The notes: generated from the letters alone by a model not told the origin. A stretch of 64,000 nucleotides of DNA from Bin22 sp965207275 (GCA_965207275.1 CBDBMH010000002.1:1550001-1614000), one strand, 5' to 3'. Shown: positions 48,743 through 57,708, numbered from the stretch's first letter. Numbers and translations are program-made.

Positions 48743-50341
48743 GTGAAAAGCGATTTCTTGATTGCATTAACTCAGTTGGCCGCCGAACGTCATTTGCCCA
48801 AGGAGCAGGTGCTGCAGGCCATTGAAGTGGCCTTGGCATCGGCCTTCAAGAAAGACAATCCGGTGGCGGGACAAAACATCACGGTTACCCTCAACCCCAA
48901 CACCGGCGATGTAAGCGTCTTTGCGTTGAAGACCGTAGTCGAAGTGGTCGAAGACCCCACTCGTGAAATTTCAATAAAAGAGGCAGTCTCCATAAGGAGG
49001 GACGTGGAACTGGGCGACGAAGTCGCCGCCGCGGAGCCTCTGCCCCATAACGCCAGTCGCATAGCTGCTCAGACGGCCAAGCAGGTAGTCTTACAGCGAC
49101 TGCGCGAGGCGGAAAGGGAACTTCTTTACGAGGAATTTCTCCAGCATCGGCAGGACATCATCACAGGCGTGGTGGAGCAGATGGAGGGCAACCGCACCAT
49201 CACCCTGGATATGGGGCGCGCCCAGGCCATTATGCCCCAGGACGAACAGGTGCCTACGGAACGGTACAAGAAGGGTCAGCGCATCAAGGTGTATGTTCTT
49301 GACGTCCGTAGCGGCCCCAAGGGCCCTGAAATCCTGGTGTCCCGCAGTGACCGCAACATGCTGAAGCGGCTCTTCGAAATTGAGGTGCCGGAAGTATACA
49401 ACGGCACGGTGGAAATCAAGGCTATTTCCAGGGATGCCGGATTCCGCAGCAAGGTAGCGGTGCACTCAACCCAGGAGGGAGTGGACCCGGTTGGCGCCTG
49501 TATCGGACTGCGGGGAAATCGTATCCAGAGCATCGTCAATGAATTGCAGGGCGAGAAAATCGACGTGGTGCCGTGGGACGCAGATCCCAAGGCTTTCATC
49601 GCCAGGGCAATCAGCCCCTCCGAAGTATCCCACGTTGAACTGGACCCCAACGACCAGACCGCCATAGTGGTGGTGCCTGACCGGCAACTGTCTCTGGCCA
49701 TCGGGAAGGAGGGGCAAAATGCGCGCCTGGCCGCCCGGCTGGTAGGCTGGCGCCTGGATATCAAGGGTCTGGCGGAGTGGGAGGAAATCAAGGAAACTCG
49801 CCAACGAGAATTGGAAGAGCAACGCCGTCTGGCGGCGCTGAAAGCGGCGGAAGCGGCCAGGGACGCGGAGGCTGAAGCGCAGGAAGCCGTCGCGGAAGCG
49901 GAAGCCATCGTGGCAGAAGCCGAGCACACCGCGGAACAAATGCAGCCAACCGCGGAGGTTGAGGAAGTCGTTGCGCCCGCGGACAACGAACTGACAGCAG
50001 TTGCTGAAGTAGAAGCGATTGACGAGGAAGCGCTGCTGGAAGCGTTGATACGCGATGAGGAAGCGGCAAGGCCGGAAGAGACCGAACCGGAAGAAACTAT
50101 CAGCGTTGACGACCTGGCCTCCTTTACCCTCGACGGTGTACTGGAAGAAGACGAAGAGGAAGAGGAAGACCTCTTCCCGGATTTGCCAGAAGTACCTATT
50201 TTGACTCCAGACGCGGGAAAGATCCGCTTCGCCGAAGACCTGGTAGGAGAAACCCGTGGCGGTGGCCGGGGGGGACGCCGGGGTCGCCGCAACACGGGCG
50301 GCGGAGCAAATCGAGGCGCGCGAAGGGGAGGGGGCAGGTAA
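48743..50341 (+). CDS. nusA: transcription termination/antitermination factor NusA with long acidic and Gly/Arg tail
   Basis: A 532-residue protein that binds RNA polymerase and RNA. The N-terminal domain, the S1 domain (about residues 130-200) and two KH domains (about 200-345; VGACIGLRGNRIQSIVNEL and LAIGKEGQNARLAARLVGW) form a standard NusA. After residue 345 comes an Ala/Glu-rich segment of about 130 residues, then a highly acidic stretch (EEDEEEEEDLF), and finally a Gly/Arg-rich tail (RGGRRGRRNTGGG). The GTG at 48743, 6 bases after GGGAGGG, is preferred to a GTG two codons earlier. rimP, the usual upstream gene, is absent. Confidence 0.93.
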   Translation: MKSDFLIALTQLAAERHLPKEQVLQAIEVALASAFKKDNPVAGQNITVTLNPNTGDVSVFALKTVVEVVEDPTREISIKEAVSIRRDVELGDEVAAAEPLPHNASRIAAQTAKQVVLQRLREAERELLYEEFLQHRQDIITGVVEQMEGNRTITLDMGRAQAIMPQDEQVPTERYKKGQRIKVYVLDVRSGPKGPEILVSRSDRNMLKRLFEIEVPEVYNGTVEIKAISRDAGFRSKVAVHSTQEGVDPVGACIGLRGNRIQSIVNELQGEKIDVVPWDADPKAFIARAISPSEVSHVELDPNDQTAIVVVPDRQLSLAIGKEGQNARLAARLVGWRLDIKGLAEWEEIKETRQRELEEQRRLAALKAAEAARDAEAEAQEAVAEAEAIVAEAEHTAEQMQPTAEVEEVVAPADNELTAVAEVEAIDEEALLEALIRDEEAARPEETEPEETISVDDLASFTLDGVLEEDEEEEEDLFPDLPEVPILTPDAGKIRFAEDLVGETRGGGRGGRRGRRNTGGGANRGARRGGGR

Positions 50342-50392
50342 CCGAATCCCTTACCAACGTGCAAAAGGTTTAGTAGGGGAAGGAGGTTGCAG

Positions 50393-50689
50393 TTGGCCAA
50401 GCCTCGTCACGTTCCCGAACGCAGGTGCGTTGCCTGTGGGCAACATGCACCAAAGCGCAATTTGACCCGCATAGTTCGTACTCCCCAGGGCACGGTTCAC
50501 GCCGACGCGACCGGCAAATGTTCGGGCCGTGGCGCCTATCTTTGCAGTTCTATGGATTGCTGGGAGAAGGGCGTCCGCCGAGGTGGGCTGGAAAGAAACC
50601 TTCAGGTTACCATCGCCCCTAAGGACCGGGATGTTCTGTTGGATTACTTTCGGGAAAGGGTAGCTCGGGCCACCCCAGTGGAGGGATAA
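50393..50689 (+). CDS. rnpM: RNase P modulator RnpM / YlxR (DUF448)
   Basis: A 98-residue YlxR-family protein. It has PERRCVACGQHAPKRNLTRIV, TGKCSGRGAYLC and a basic groove for RNA binding. In Bacillus it binds RNase P RNA and modulates its activity. It sits between nusA and infB, its usual place, and ends one base before infB. TTG start at 50393 after AAGGAGG, with a second TTG at 50387 right on the site. Confidence 0.85.
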   Translation: MAKPRHVPERRCVACGQHAPKRNLTRIVRTPQGTVHADATGKCSGRGAYLCSSMDCWEKGVRRGGLERNLQVTIAPKDRDVLLDYFRERVARATPVEG

Positions 50690-50690
50690 G

Positions 50691-52496
50691 ATGACGACAG
50701 AAGGACAGACGAGAAGCGGCCGCAGGGGCCCTTCCCGCACTTTGGTATTGCCCCAAACCCTCACGGTAAAACACCTCTCCGAGCTGATTGACCAGAGCCC
50801 GGTCGATGTCATCAAGCAGTTGATGCGGAACGGCATCATGGTTTCCATGAACCAGATGATCGATCATGAGGTGGCATCCCTAGTTACCGCCGCTTATGGC
50901 ATCCGCACCAGGGTGGCGGAACAGGTCTCTGAAACGGGCGCCCTGGACAGCACGGCAGTGGATGGTGGTACGGCTAGAGAGGACCTGGCCGACCTGGCGG
51001 AACGTCCCCCCGTGGTGACCATACTGGGACACGTCGATCATGGCAAGACGAGCCTGCTGGATTCAATCCGCAATGCCCACGTCGCCGACCGGGAAGTAGG
51101 AGGAATAACGCAGCATATCGGCGCTTACCAGGTTGAGCACGAGGGGAAGAAAATTACCTTTCTTGACACGCCGGGCCACGAAGCCTTCACTTCAATTCGA
51201 TCCAGGGGCGCGCGGGTAACCGATATCGCGATTCTGGTAGTAGCCGCCGACGACGGCATAATGCCCCAGACGGAAGAGGCCATCGATCACGCTCGAGCTG
51301 CGGAGGTTCCCATCGTTGTTGCCATTAACAAGATGGACCTGCCCGGCGCCGACCCTGAACGGGTCAAGCGGCAATTGAGCCAGCATAACCTGCTGGTAGA
51401 AGACTGGGGCGGCGAGATTATATCTGTGCCGGTTTCCGCCCGCACCGGTGAAGGAATAGGCGACCTGCTGGAGAATATTCTCATCCTGGCGGAGGTTTCC
51501 GAACTAAAGGCCAATCCCCACCGGCCTGCCAGCGGCGTGATAATCGAAGCCAAGCTGGACCGCAAGCGCGGTCCGGTGGCTACCGTCCTTATCCAGGGCG
51601 GCACTCTGAATGTGGGTGATTATGTTGTAGCCGGCACATCCTGGGGCCGAGTCAAGGCCATCGCTGATGACCGGGGCAGAGCGACCGGCGATGTCGTGCC
51701 CGGCGCTCCCGCTGAAGTCCTGGCTTTCGGCAGCGTGCCCGAAGCCGGTGAGTTGATGACGGTAATGCCAAACGAGAGAACTGCCAGAGCAGTGGTCCAG
51801 GAACGGGACCGGGCCAGGGCATCCCAGCAGTCCCAGGTTCGCGCATTGACCCTTGAAGAGGTGGTCAAGCAGATTGACGCCGGAGACATCAAGGAGCTGA
51901 ACCTGGTGTTGAAGGCTGACGTGCAGGGCAGCGTCGAAGCGGTGCGCCAGTCCCTTGAACGCTTGACCGACGCGGAAGCCCGGGTTCGAATTCTCCACGC
52001 CGGCAGTGGAAACGTGACAGAGTCGGATATTTTGCTGGCCAGCGCATCGGGCGCCATCGTAGTCGCCTTCTCCGTAGGAGAAGAAACCGGCGTGGAACGT
52101 GTTGCCGAGCGAATGGGAGTAGAAATCCGACACTACAACATCATCTACCAGATGATCGACGACATCGGCCAGGCCTTGCACGGCATGCTGGAACCTGCCT
52201 TCACCGACGTCATCCTCGGAGAGGCCGAAATCCGCGAAATCTTCCCGTCCAGGCGTAGCATTAACATTGCCGGTTGCCGCGTTGTTAGTGGCAGGATGAA
52301 CCGTGGCGCCTCAATTCGCGTGCTGCGGGAAGGCGAAATACTTGGCGATACCAGTATTGCCAGTCTGCGTCATTTCCGAGACGAAGTGAATGAGGTTACC
52401 AACGGGATGGACTGCGGAATACTGTTGGACGAGTTTAACGAGTTTGAAATTGGAGACGTTCTTCAGGCCCACCGCCAGGAAAGGGCCCAGCGTTAG
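50691..52496 (+). CDS. infB: translation initiation factor IF-2
   Basis: A 601-residue translational GTPase that places fMet-tRNA on the 30S subunit. The short N-terminal region, with one IF2-N domain, is followed by the G domain: GHVDHGKTSLLD (G1), DTPGHEAFTSIRSRG (G3) and NKMD (G4). Domains II, IF2 and the C-terminal fMet-tRNA binding domain (INIAGCRVVSGRMNRGA) complete it. The long N-terminal extension of enterobacterial IF-2 is absent. Confidence 0.95.
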   Translation: MTTEGQTRSGRRGPSRTLVLPQTLTVKHLSELIDQSPVDVIKQLMRNGIMVSMNQMIDHEVASLVTAAYGIRTRVAEQVSETGALDSTAVDGGTAREDLADLAERPPVVTILGHVDHGKTSLLDSIRNAHVADREVGGITQHIGAYQVEHEGKKITFLDTPGHEAFTSIRSRGARVTDIAILVVAADDGIMPQTEEAIDHARAAEVPIVVAINKMDLPGADPERVKRQLSQHNLLVEDWGGEIISVPVSARTGEGIGDLLENILILAEVSELKANPHRPASGVIIEAKLDRKRGPVATVLIQGGTLNVGDYVVAGTSWGRVKAIADDRGRATGDVVPGAPAEVLAFGSVPEAGELMTVMPNERTARAVVQERDRARASQQSQVRALTLEEVVKQIDAGDIKELNLVLKADVQGSVEAVRQSLERLTDAEARVRILHAGSGNVTESDILLASASGAIVVAFSVGEETGVERVAERMGVEIRHYNIIYQMIDDIGQALHGMLEPAFTDVILGEAEIREIFPSRRSINIAGCRVVSGRMNRGASIRVLREGEILGDTSIASLRHFRDEVNEVTNGMDCGILLDEFNEFEIGDVLQAHRQERAQR

Positions 52497-52595
52497 TTTG
52501 TTCACATACGGGACCTCGGCGCTCGCCCGCCCGAACACAGGCGTTCGGGCCTCCGCCACCAATATATACGTCGATTCTTGGCACCGGAGCAAACT

Positions 52596-53009
52596 ATGAC
52601 TCGTCGTGTCGACCGCCTGAACGGCTTGCTGCGCCAGGAAATCAGCCACCTGCTTTCCAGGGAAATCAAGGACCCCCGGCTTAACGGCATCATCAGCATC
52701 ACGGAAGTCCAGACTTCCTCCGACCTGCGCAACGCCCGGGTGTTCGTCAGTGTCCTCGGTGATCAGGAGACCAAGGACGCCGCGCTGGACGGGATTCAAT
52801 CGGCAGCGTCCTTCCTTCGCAGGTCTCTCCGAGATCGCCTTAAGCTGCGGTACGTACCATTCCTAAAGTTTGCCCTCGACGACAGCATTGCGGACGCCGA
52901 CGCGTTACTCCGTGTTATGGATCATCTCCAGGACGAACCCGCCCCCGCGCCCGACCCCCAGTCCTCGCCCATTTACTCGGTACCTCTTTCATTCCCTCGC
53001 CGGAGTTGA
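52596..53009 (+). CDS. rbfA: ribosome-binding factor A
   Basis: A 137-residue KH-like protein for 16S rRNA 5'-end maturation. It has RRVDRLNGLLRQEISHLLSR, ITEVQTSSDLRNARVFVSVL and LKLRYVPFLKFALDDSI, all typical. An in-frame start six codons upstream exists; the ATG at 52596 begins at the expected place. Its stop overlaps the TTG start of truB (TTGA at 53006-53009). Confidence 0.9.
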   Translation: MTRRVDRLNGLLRQEISHLLSREIKDPRLNGIISITEVQTSSDLRNARVFVSVLGDQETKDAALDGIQSAASFLRRSLRDRLKLRYVPFLKFALDDSIADADALLRVMDHLQDEPAPAPDPQSSPIYSVPLSFPRRS

Positions 53010-54052
53010 CGACCTTGCCCCGAGAGAGTGCCGGACAGAATAGCCCGACCCACCCCACCGTCAACGGATTTCTCAACCTGTACAAACCCGTTGGAATCAG
53101 TTCCATGGAGGCCCTGCGCCAGGTCAAGCGAATCACCGGGCAGCGCAGGAAGGTAGGCCACGCCGGGACTATGGACCCCCTGGCGCGGGGAGTCTTGCCG
53201 GTATGCTTTGGCCAGGCAACCCGTTTGATGGAATACGTGGTCGACGGAAACAAGCTTTACCGCATGGTGGTCCGGCTGGGCTTCACTACGCAAACCTACG
53301 ATTCCGAAGGGGAACCTGAGCCGGTCCGCGAACCCTCCTACGTGACCTCCCAGATGGTGGAGCATGCCTGCCAACCCTTCATCGGTACCATTGAACAGAA
53401 GCCGCCGATGTACAGCGCGGTAAAACGGGACGGCCAGCGGCTCTACAAGCTGGCACGGGCCGGTCTGGAAGTGGAGAGAGAGGCGCGCCCAGTAGATATC
53501 CATGACATTCGGCTGGTGGCATTTGACCTTCCTTTCGTCACTCTGGACGTTGAGTGCGGCAGGGGTGTTTACATGCGTTCCTTGGCCCACGATCTTGGCA
53601 TGGCAATGGAATGCGGAGGCTACGTTACAGACCTGGAGCGGCAGTATTCGGCCGGTTTCCGGTCCGAGGATGGAGTGACCCCCGAGGAACTGGAAGAGGC
53701 TCTCAACGAAGCCGGTAACAGGGAAGCGTGGGTACGATACATCCAGCCCATTGACCTGGTTCTGAAGCGGTACGGGGCGATCACCGTAAGCGGTCCCGCG
53801 GAGCATCTGCTGCGAAACGGGCAGGAAATTGCAGCGGGGAGGCTTGCATTTCAGCCCGACTACCTGGAACAACTCCGGGCCTACGGGCCTGACGGGCGAT
53901 TTGTGGCCCTCGTGCGCCATAATCGCAACGCCAACACCTGGCAGCCGGTTAAGGTCTTCAACCTGGACACGCCTTCCCCGTATGCGGATGACGCCCACGA
54001 TTCCGCCGCCGCTAAACCACTGCACCCCTCCTTCATAGTTTCTTCACAGTAA
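53006..54052 (+). CDS. truB: tRNA pseudouridine(55) synthase
   Basis: A 348-residue enzyme that makes pseudouridine 55 in the T-arm of tRNAs. The NGFLNLYKPVGISSMEAL opening and the catalytic loop KVGHAGTMDPLARGVLPVC (Asp nucleophile) are clear. The C-terminal RNA-binding part carries a variant PUA-like region. The TTG start overlaps the rbfA stop. It is the last gene of the nusA operon; the IS1380-type element starts 66 bases later. Confidence 0.92.
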   Translation: MTTLPRESAGQNSPTHPTVNGFLNLYKPVGISSMEALRQVKRITGQRRKVGHAGTMDPLARGVLPVCFGQATRLMEYVVDGNKLYRMVVRLGFTTQTYDSEGEPEPVREPSYVTSQMVEHACQPFIGTIEQKPPMYSAVKRDGQRLYKLARAGLEVEREARPVDIHDIRLVAFDLPFVTLDVECGRGVYMRSLAHDLGMAMECGGYVTDLERQYSAGFRSEDGVTPEELEEALNEAGNREAWVRYIQPIDLVLKRYGAITVSGPAEHLLRNGQEIAAGRLAFQPDYLEQLRAYGPDGRFVALVRHNRNANTWQPVKVFNLDTPSPYADDAHDSAAAKPLHPSFIVSSQ

Positions 54053-54118
54053 AGGGCCTTCGAAGCCAGTTTTTCACCTGATTCAGGGCAAATCCGGCGA
54101 ATCTGTTAGCCAATGTGG

Positions 54119-54142
54119 CCCAAATCCACCACCTAATGGGAG
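54119..54142 (+). repeat. IS terminal inverted repeat, left
   Basis: 24 bases starting CCCAAATCCACCACCTAATG, identical to the complement of the right end; weaker similarity continues for about 5 bases inward. Confidence 0.92.
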
Positions 54143-54375
54143 AAAAATGGTTTTGGGGCTCCTTGATTGGGCCGGTTGGGGCATCGGCTGACGGCTGACA
54201 GGTTGGCAGTGGGTTGGCGTGGCAGGAGTAGGCGCTGGAAGGGGATATTGGGGCGTTGGCCGGCGACGCCAGGGCGAGGTCTATGCCAACCGGTCCTGGA
54301 GAAGGGCGCAGTGTCCCTACGGCGGGAGTCCCCGTCGCTTGAATGCCCGTCGGTAGTGGCGCAGACCGTCCCAGG

Positions 54376-55899
54376 TCAGGGTGGGCCGTGGGCCAGCGCC
54401 GCTATTCTCCGGTGCGCTCCCGCCAGCAGCGGGAAGGATGGATGGCCCCGGGCCAGCCGGATCAGCAGCTTCCTGGCGTGGCAGACCACCCGTCCGGCCA
54501 GATTGATCAGAGCAAAGCGCACCGCCTTGAGCCGCTTGTTCACCCACTGACCGCCCAGGGCCAACTGCTTGACCGCCGAGTTCAGGTTGAACGCCAGCGC
54601 CGCTATCGCCCACCAGGCCGCGTTGGCCCCGAACTGTCCCGACGGCAGCCTCCCGCCAGCCAAGTCCTCCTTCAGCACACCATGCACCTCCTCGCCCTTC
54701 CCGCATCTCTCCCGGTACCACCGCACCACCTCATCTCCCGGTAGCTCCCGGTTAGTCACTATCCCCCGGATCTTGTACCAGCCCCGGTCCGGCATCTCCA
54801 TCGCCGGAACCGACAACTCCAGGTCATCCTCCATGCCCGGCAGCGGCGGCCGCCTCAGCGGCTCCCGGACCGCTATGAAACGGTAGTCGGGATCATTCTT
54901 GGAATAAGCCAATCTATCGGGCACGAAGTCCACCTCGGCCCACTCCTGTTCCGTCTCCACCGCCAACTCCCCCACCATCCGGGGCAACCGGCGCCACTGG
55001 CTCTCCTCCACTTCGGCTGCCGCACGCTTGAACCCCTCCGTGACGTCCGCCCCCACCGCGAATTCGATCACTCCGAACCGCTCATCCCTCCCCTCGGCGC
55101 AGTACCGCAACAACTCAACTTGGTACCCCGCCGTGTCCGACCGCAGCATCACCTTCACCACGCCCTCCGGCAGATGGGCCAGCGACTCCCGCAACACCCG
55201 CAGTTGCTCGAACCCCGCTGGCACGTTGCCGTCCCGGAACTCCGAATGGACCACCAGGTCCGCCTCGGCCCAGTAGGTGACCATCGGCTGGTAGGCCTTG
55301 TAGCCCTGGTAGCAGTACAGCGCCTCCTGCTTGTAGGTCTCGATCAGCGTCGCGTCCATGTCCAGCGTCGCCTGCTCCTGCTCCAGGTGGTCCCGGACGA
55401 AGCTCATCATCTCGGCGTTGACCTTCCCCAGCCCGCGCAGCGCGCCGCTGGGCGCGGGTATGTACGCCGTATGGGGCTGCCTGGCCTCCTCCTGAACCGG
55501 GTCGTGGAACCGGCCCAGGTACCGGAACACCGCCGACGGAGACGGGACGCTGCGGCGCCGCCCGCCCCGCCACCGGCTGCCCTCCTCCCGGCGCTCACAA
55601 GCCCGCTGCCGGTGCGTCTCCACCCGGCCCAACATCCGGCCCAGACCCTCGTCCCCTTCCAGCACCCGGAGGTCGTCCACTCCTTCTCCACCGGCCAGAT
55701 TCAGCAGCACCAGCGCGGTGACCATCTGCCGGTCCGTCCATCCCTGTCCGCCCTCCTTGACCTTCACGTAGCGCCGGATCGACTCGCCCAGCCCCATCGC
55801 ATCGGCCATTTCCAGATAGACCGCCAACCCCGACAGCCCCGTCATGCCCCCCGCGCGATGCTCCGTCCCATACTGGAATGGCAGGACTCCCTGTTGCAT
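54376..55899 (-). CDS. IS1380-family DDE transposase
   Basis: A 507-residue transposase. A helix-rich N-terminal region (LSGLAVYLEMADAMGLGE) is followed by an RNase H-like core whose acidic residues are in TLDMDATLIE and VMLRSDTAGYQ, with the third expected near the YRERCGKGEEVHGVLKEDL block. The basic RLPSGQFGANAAWW segment after it is typical of IS1380 (IS4-like) enzymes. The frame is intact from an ATG at 55899, about 85 bases inside the right inverted repeat. Confidence 0.9.
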   Translation of the reverse strand: MQQGVLPFQYGTEHRAGGMTGLSGLAVYLEMADAMGLGESIRRYVKVKEGGQGWTDRQMVTALVLLNLAGGEGVDDLRVLEGDEGLGRMLGRVETHRQRACERREEGSRWRGGRRRSVPSPSAVFRYLGRFHDPVQEEARQPHTAYIPAPSGALRGLGKVNAEMMSFVRDHLEQEQATLDMDATLIETYKQEALYCYQGYKAYQPMVTYWAEADLVVHSEFRDGNVPAGFEQLRVLRESLAHLPEGVVKVMLRSDTAGYQVELLRYCAEGRDERFGVIEFAVGADVTEGFKRAAAEVEESQWRRLPRMVGELAVETEQEWAEVDFVPDRLAYSKNDPDYRFIAVREPLRRPPLPGMEDDLELSVPAMEMPDRGWYKIRGIVTNRELPGDEVVRWYRERCGKGEEVHGVLKEDLAGGRLPSGQFGANAAWWAIAALAFNLNSAVKQLALGGQWVNKRLKAVRFALINLAGRVVCHARKLLIRLARGHPSFPLLAGAHRRIAALAHGPP

Positions 55900-55984
55900 A
55901 ATGACTGCACCTCGTTGGTGATGGTTGTGTTTGTCCCGTAACCATCATAGCCAGCTTTGCCGCTGGCTCCAACGAGGTCTTTTC

Positions 55985-56008
55985 CTCCCATTAGGTGGTG
56001 GATTTGGG
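55985..56008 (-). repeat. IS terminal inverted repeat, right
   Basis: 24 bases, CTCCCATTAGGTGGTGGATT onward, the exact complement of the left end. Confidence 0.92.
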
Positions 56009-56022
56009 TGTGGCGTTCCGCC

Positions 56023-56052
56023 TTGACAAAGCCCACTACCATTCTGTATTAC
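56023..56052 (+). promoter_or_regulatory. candidate promoter
   Basis: TTGACA (56023-56028), 18-base spacer, TATTAC (56047-56052), just outside the IS right end. It could drive the DUF5679 gene at 56241; the long leader between holds no gene that I see. Confidence 0.4.
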
Positions 56053-56240
56053 ATAACGTAGCAGAAACATTAGTCTCTCCATAGGCGTTACCTACGGATT
56101 AAACGAGGGCGCCAATGGCAGGGGCAAGCCGACAGCTTCACTGACCGGAACGATTCCGCAACGATCATCACAAGGGTGACAAAGTCAATCCGGCACCGGT
56201 AAGTAACTGCTAAACGAAACTAATATGGAGGAAGAGGAGG

Positions 56241-56384
56241 ATGGAAGCGTATTGCTTCAAATGCCGCAGCAAGCGGGAAATAAACAACCCTGAAGAGGTT
56301 ACACTGAAGAATGGGCGTCCGGCCACCCACGGCACTTGCCCTCTGTGTGGCACCAAGGTCTTTCGGATAGGTAAGTCCAGCTAA
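56241..56384 (+). CDS. DUF5679 small zinc-ribbon protein
   Basis: A 47-residue protein: MEAYCFKCRSKREINNPEEV, then TLKNGRPATHGTCPLCGTKV, then FRIGKSS. Two Cys-x2-Cys knuckles (CFKC and CPLC) should bind one zinc. The pattern is DUF5679, common in Chloroflexota and Actinobacteria and of unknown role. A strong GGAGGAAGAGGAGG stretch precedes the ATG. A perfect-stem terminator follows at 56493. Confidence 0.8.
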   Translation: MEAYCFKCRSKREINNPEEVTLKNGRPATHGTCPLCGTKVFRIGKSS

Positions 56385-56492
56385 AGTTCCCATTGCCCGG
56401 AGCAGGCAGTCCACCTGCAATGTTCTGGCGCGCAATTACGAAAATCCGGCAAGGCAGAAAACAGTGAAGCGCAACTGTGTCGGCTGGTTCTG

Positions 56493-56536
56493 CGAAGGCG
56501 CAACTTTCCATCGGGGATGTTGCGCCTTCGATTTTT
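56493..56536 (+). terminator. Rho-independent terminator
   Basis: A perfect 12-bp stem, CGAAGGCGCAAC (56493-56504) with GTTGCGCCTTCG (56519-56530), then ATTTTTC. It ends the DUF5679 transcript. Confidence 0.85.
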
Positions 56537-56630
56537 CGGTAAGTGTGGGGTATCTTTTTGCAGAAGTTAAACCAGGGCCCGTAGCCCAACGTCTTTATCA
56601 GCAATAAATCCTTTCGGGAAGGAGAGCCTT

Positions 56631-57005
56631 TTGGGGGCCCTGAATCAAGAAACGGTAACTTGCAGCAACTGCGGCAAAGAGCTAGGCGACTCCCTTTCCT
56701 TTTCGTTCCAACAACCAGGGGCGGAGGAAGGGGCCGGCAGGACCGTCAAGTGCTTGCCTTGCGCTCTGCTGCATAAACCCATGCTGAAACGGTCGGCAAT
56801 TGCTTCGGTGGTGGTGGGAACCATTCTCACCGCGCTGAACCAGGGAGACCTGCTGGTCTCCGGCCAGTGGAACAGCGCGCTATACTGGAAGATACCCTTG
56901 ACTTACTGCGTACCCTTCCTCGTAGCCAGCTACGGCGCCCTTACCAACAGCCAGCGAAAGAAGACGCCTCGCCCGGAAGGGAGGGCGAGGCGTAGCTTGC
57001 CGTAA
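56631..57005 (+). CDS. zinc-ribbon protein with NrtS-like membrane domain
   Basis: A 124-residue protein. Residues 11-44 carry two Cys-x2-Cys pairs (CSNC and CLPC), a zinc ribbon. Residues 52-105 form two membrane segments, SAIASVVVGTILTALNQGDL and TYCVPFLVASYGALTN, with the pattern of NrtS, a small nitrate/nitrite transporter known from cyanobacteria and other marine bacteria. The combination with a zinc ribbon is unusual. The TTG start has GGAAGGAG 8 bases upstream. The C-terminal codons fall in the converging terminator hairpin. Confidence 0.65.
   Translation: MGALNQETVTCSNCGKELGDSLSFSFQQPGAEEGAGRTVKCLPCALLHKPMLKRSAIASVVVGTILTALNQGDLLVSGQWNSALYWKIPLTYCVPFLVASYGALTNSQRKKTPRPEGRARRSLP
56965..56992 (-). 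terminator. terminator hairpin for lexA inside the 3' end of the NrtS-like gene
   Basis: A perfect 10-bp stem, CGCCTCGCCC (56965-56974) with GGGCGAGGCG (56983-56992). On minus it is followed by TCTTCTTTCG, so it serves lexA; on plus no T run follows. Confidence 0.6.
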
Positions 57006-57019
57006 ACCAGATATGAAGC

Positions 57020-57673
57020 CTAGCCGTATTTCCTGATTACACTAACCACCTTGCCCCGTATTTCCACGTTGTCGGCGGGGCTGAATATGGGGTCCATGCT
57101 GGAATTGGCCGGCTGAAGCCGCACCCGCTCACCTTCAGGATAAAACTTCTTGAGGGTGGCTTCCTCCTCTTCCTTCAACCAGGCCACCACCATTTCGCCG
57201 GGTTCCACCTGTTCCGAAGGCCTGATAATCACCAGGTCACCGTCGTCAATCAGTGCGTCAATCATCGACTGGCCCTGGACTTCCAGCGCGTACAGCCGGC
57301 CGTGTCGCCTGGTCAGTTCCGGCGCGACTTCTATAGTGTCGAACTCCTGACCTGATGCGCTTTCCTCCGTCGAAAAAGCCGGCAAAGGGGACCCTGCCGC
57401 AATGCGGCCTACTACCTGAACCTTGGGCACGGCGCTCATGGGTTGGCCCATATCGTCCAATAGCTCAATGCCGCGGGCCACATCCGGCCTTCGGTTCAAG
57501 TAACCGTCCCGGTTCAGAATCCGGAGGTTATAGTCCACCACCGAAGTCGAGCTGATCTCGCAAGCCTTCTGAATATCACGCACCGTAGGGGGTAGACCGT
57601 TATCTTCGATAAAGCTCTGAATAAAGTCCAGAATTCGCTGCCTGCGAGGTGGTAGCCTCTTATTCGTTGTCAT
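57020..57673 (-). CDS. lexA: LexA repressor
   Basis: A 217-residue SOS repressor and self-cleaving serine protease. The N-terminal winged helix starts RQRILDFIQSFIEDNGLPPTVRDI. The self-cleavage site is Ala93-Gly94 in GRIAAGSPLP, the catalytic Ser136 lies in EVQGQSMIDALIDDGD and the catalytic Lys175 in ATLKKFY. All parts are intact. A LexA-box-like sequence lies 12 bases upstream of the ATG, consistent with autoregulation. Confidence 0.95.
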   Translation of the reverse strand: MTTNKRLPPRRQRILDFIQSFIEDNGLPPTVRDIQKACEISSTSVVDYNLRILNRDGYLNRRPDVARGIELLDDMGQPMSAVPKVQVVGRIAAGSPLPAFSTEESASGQEFDTIEVAPELTRRHGRLYALEVQGQSMIDALIDDGDLVIIRPSEQVEPGEMVVAWLKEEEEATLKKFYPEGERVRLQPANSSMDPIFSPADNVEIRGKVVSVIRKYG

Positions 57674-57684
57674 TGCACACCTTT

Positions 57685-57698
57685 AAAACATTAGTTCG
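57685..57698 (-). promoter_or_regulatory. LexA (SOS) box, Gram-positive type
   Basis: Read on minus, CGAAC-TAAT-GTTTT, close to the Bacillus/Actinobacteria consensus CGAACN4GTTCG (two mismatches in the last half). It lies between the lexA promoter and start codon. Confidence 0.6.
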
Positions 57699-57708
57699 CA
57701 AAACAGTA

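Larger units (their letters stand above)
54119..56008. mobile_element. IS1380-family insertion sequence, intact
   Basis: A 1890-bp element bounded by 24-bp perfect inverted repeats that start CCCAAATCCACCACCTAATG, and flanked by a 5-bp direct repeat TGTGG (54114-54118 and 56009-56013), which is the target duplication. It holds one transposase gene on minus. Length and duplication size match IS1380. Identical ends and an intact frame suggest a recent insertion. The roughly 230 bases between the left end and the transposase stop hold no gene. Confidence 0.9.

Noticed and set aside
54053..54080. Terminator directly after truB
   Set aside because: The GGC...GCC stem before TTTTT is only about 3 bp with mismatches, too weak to call.
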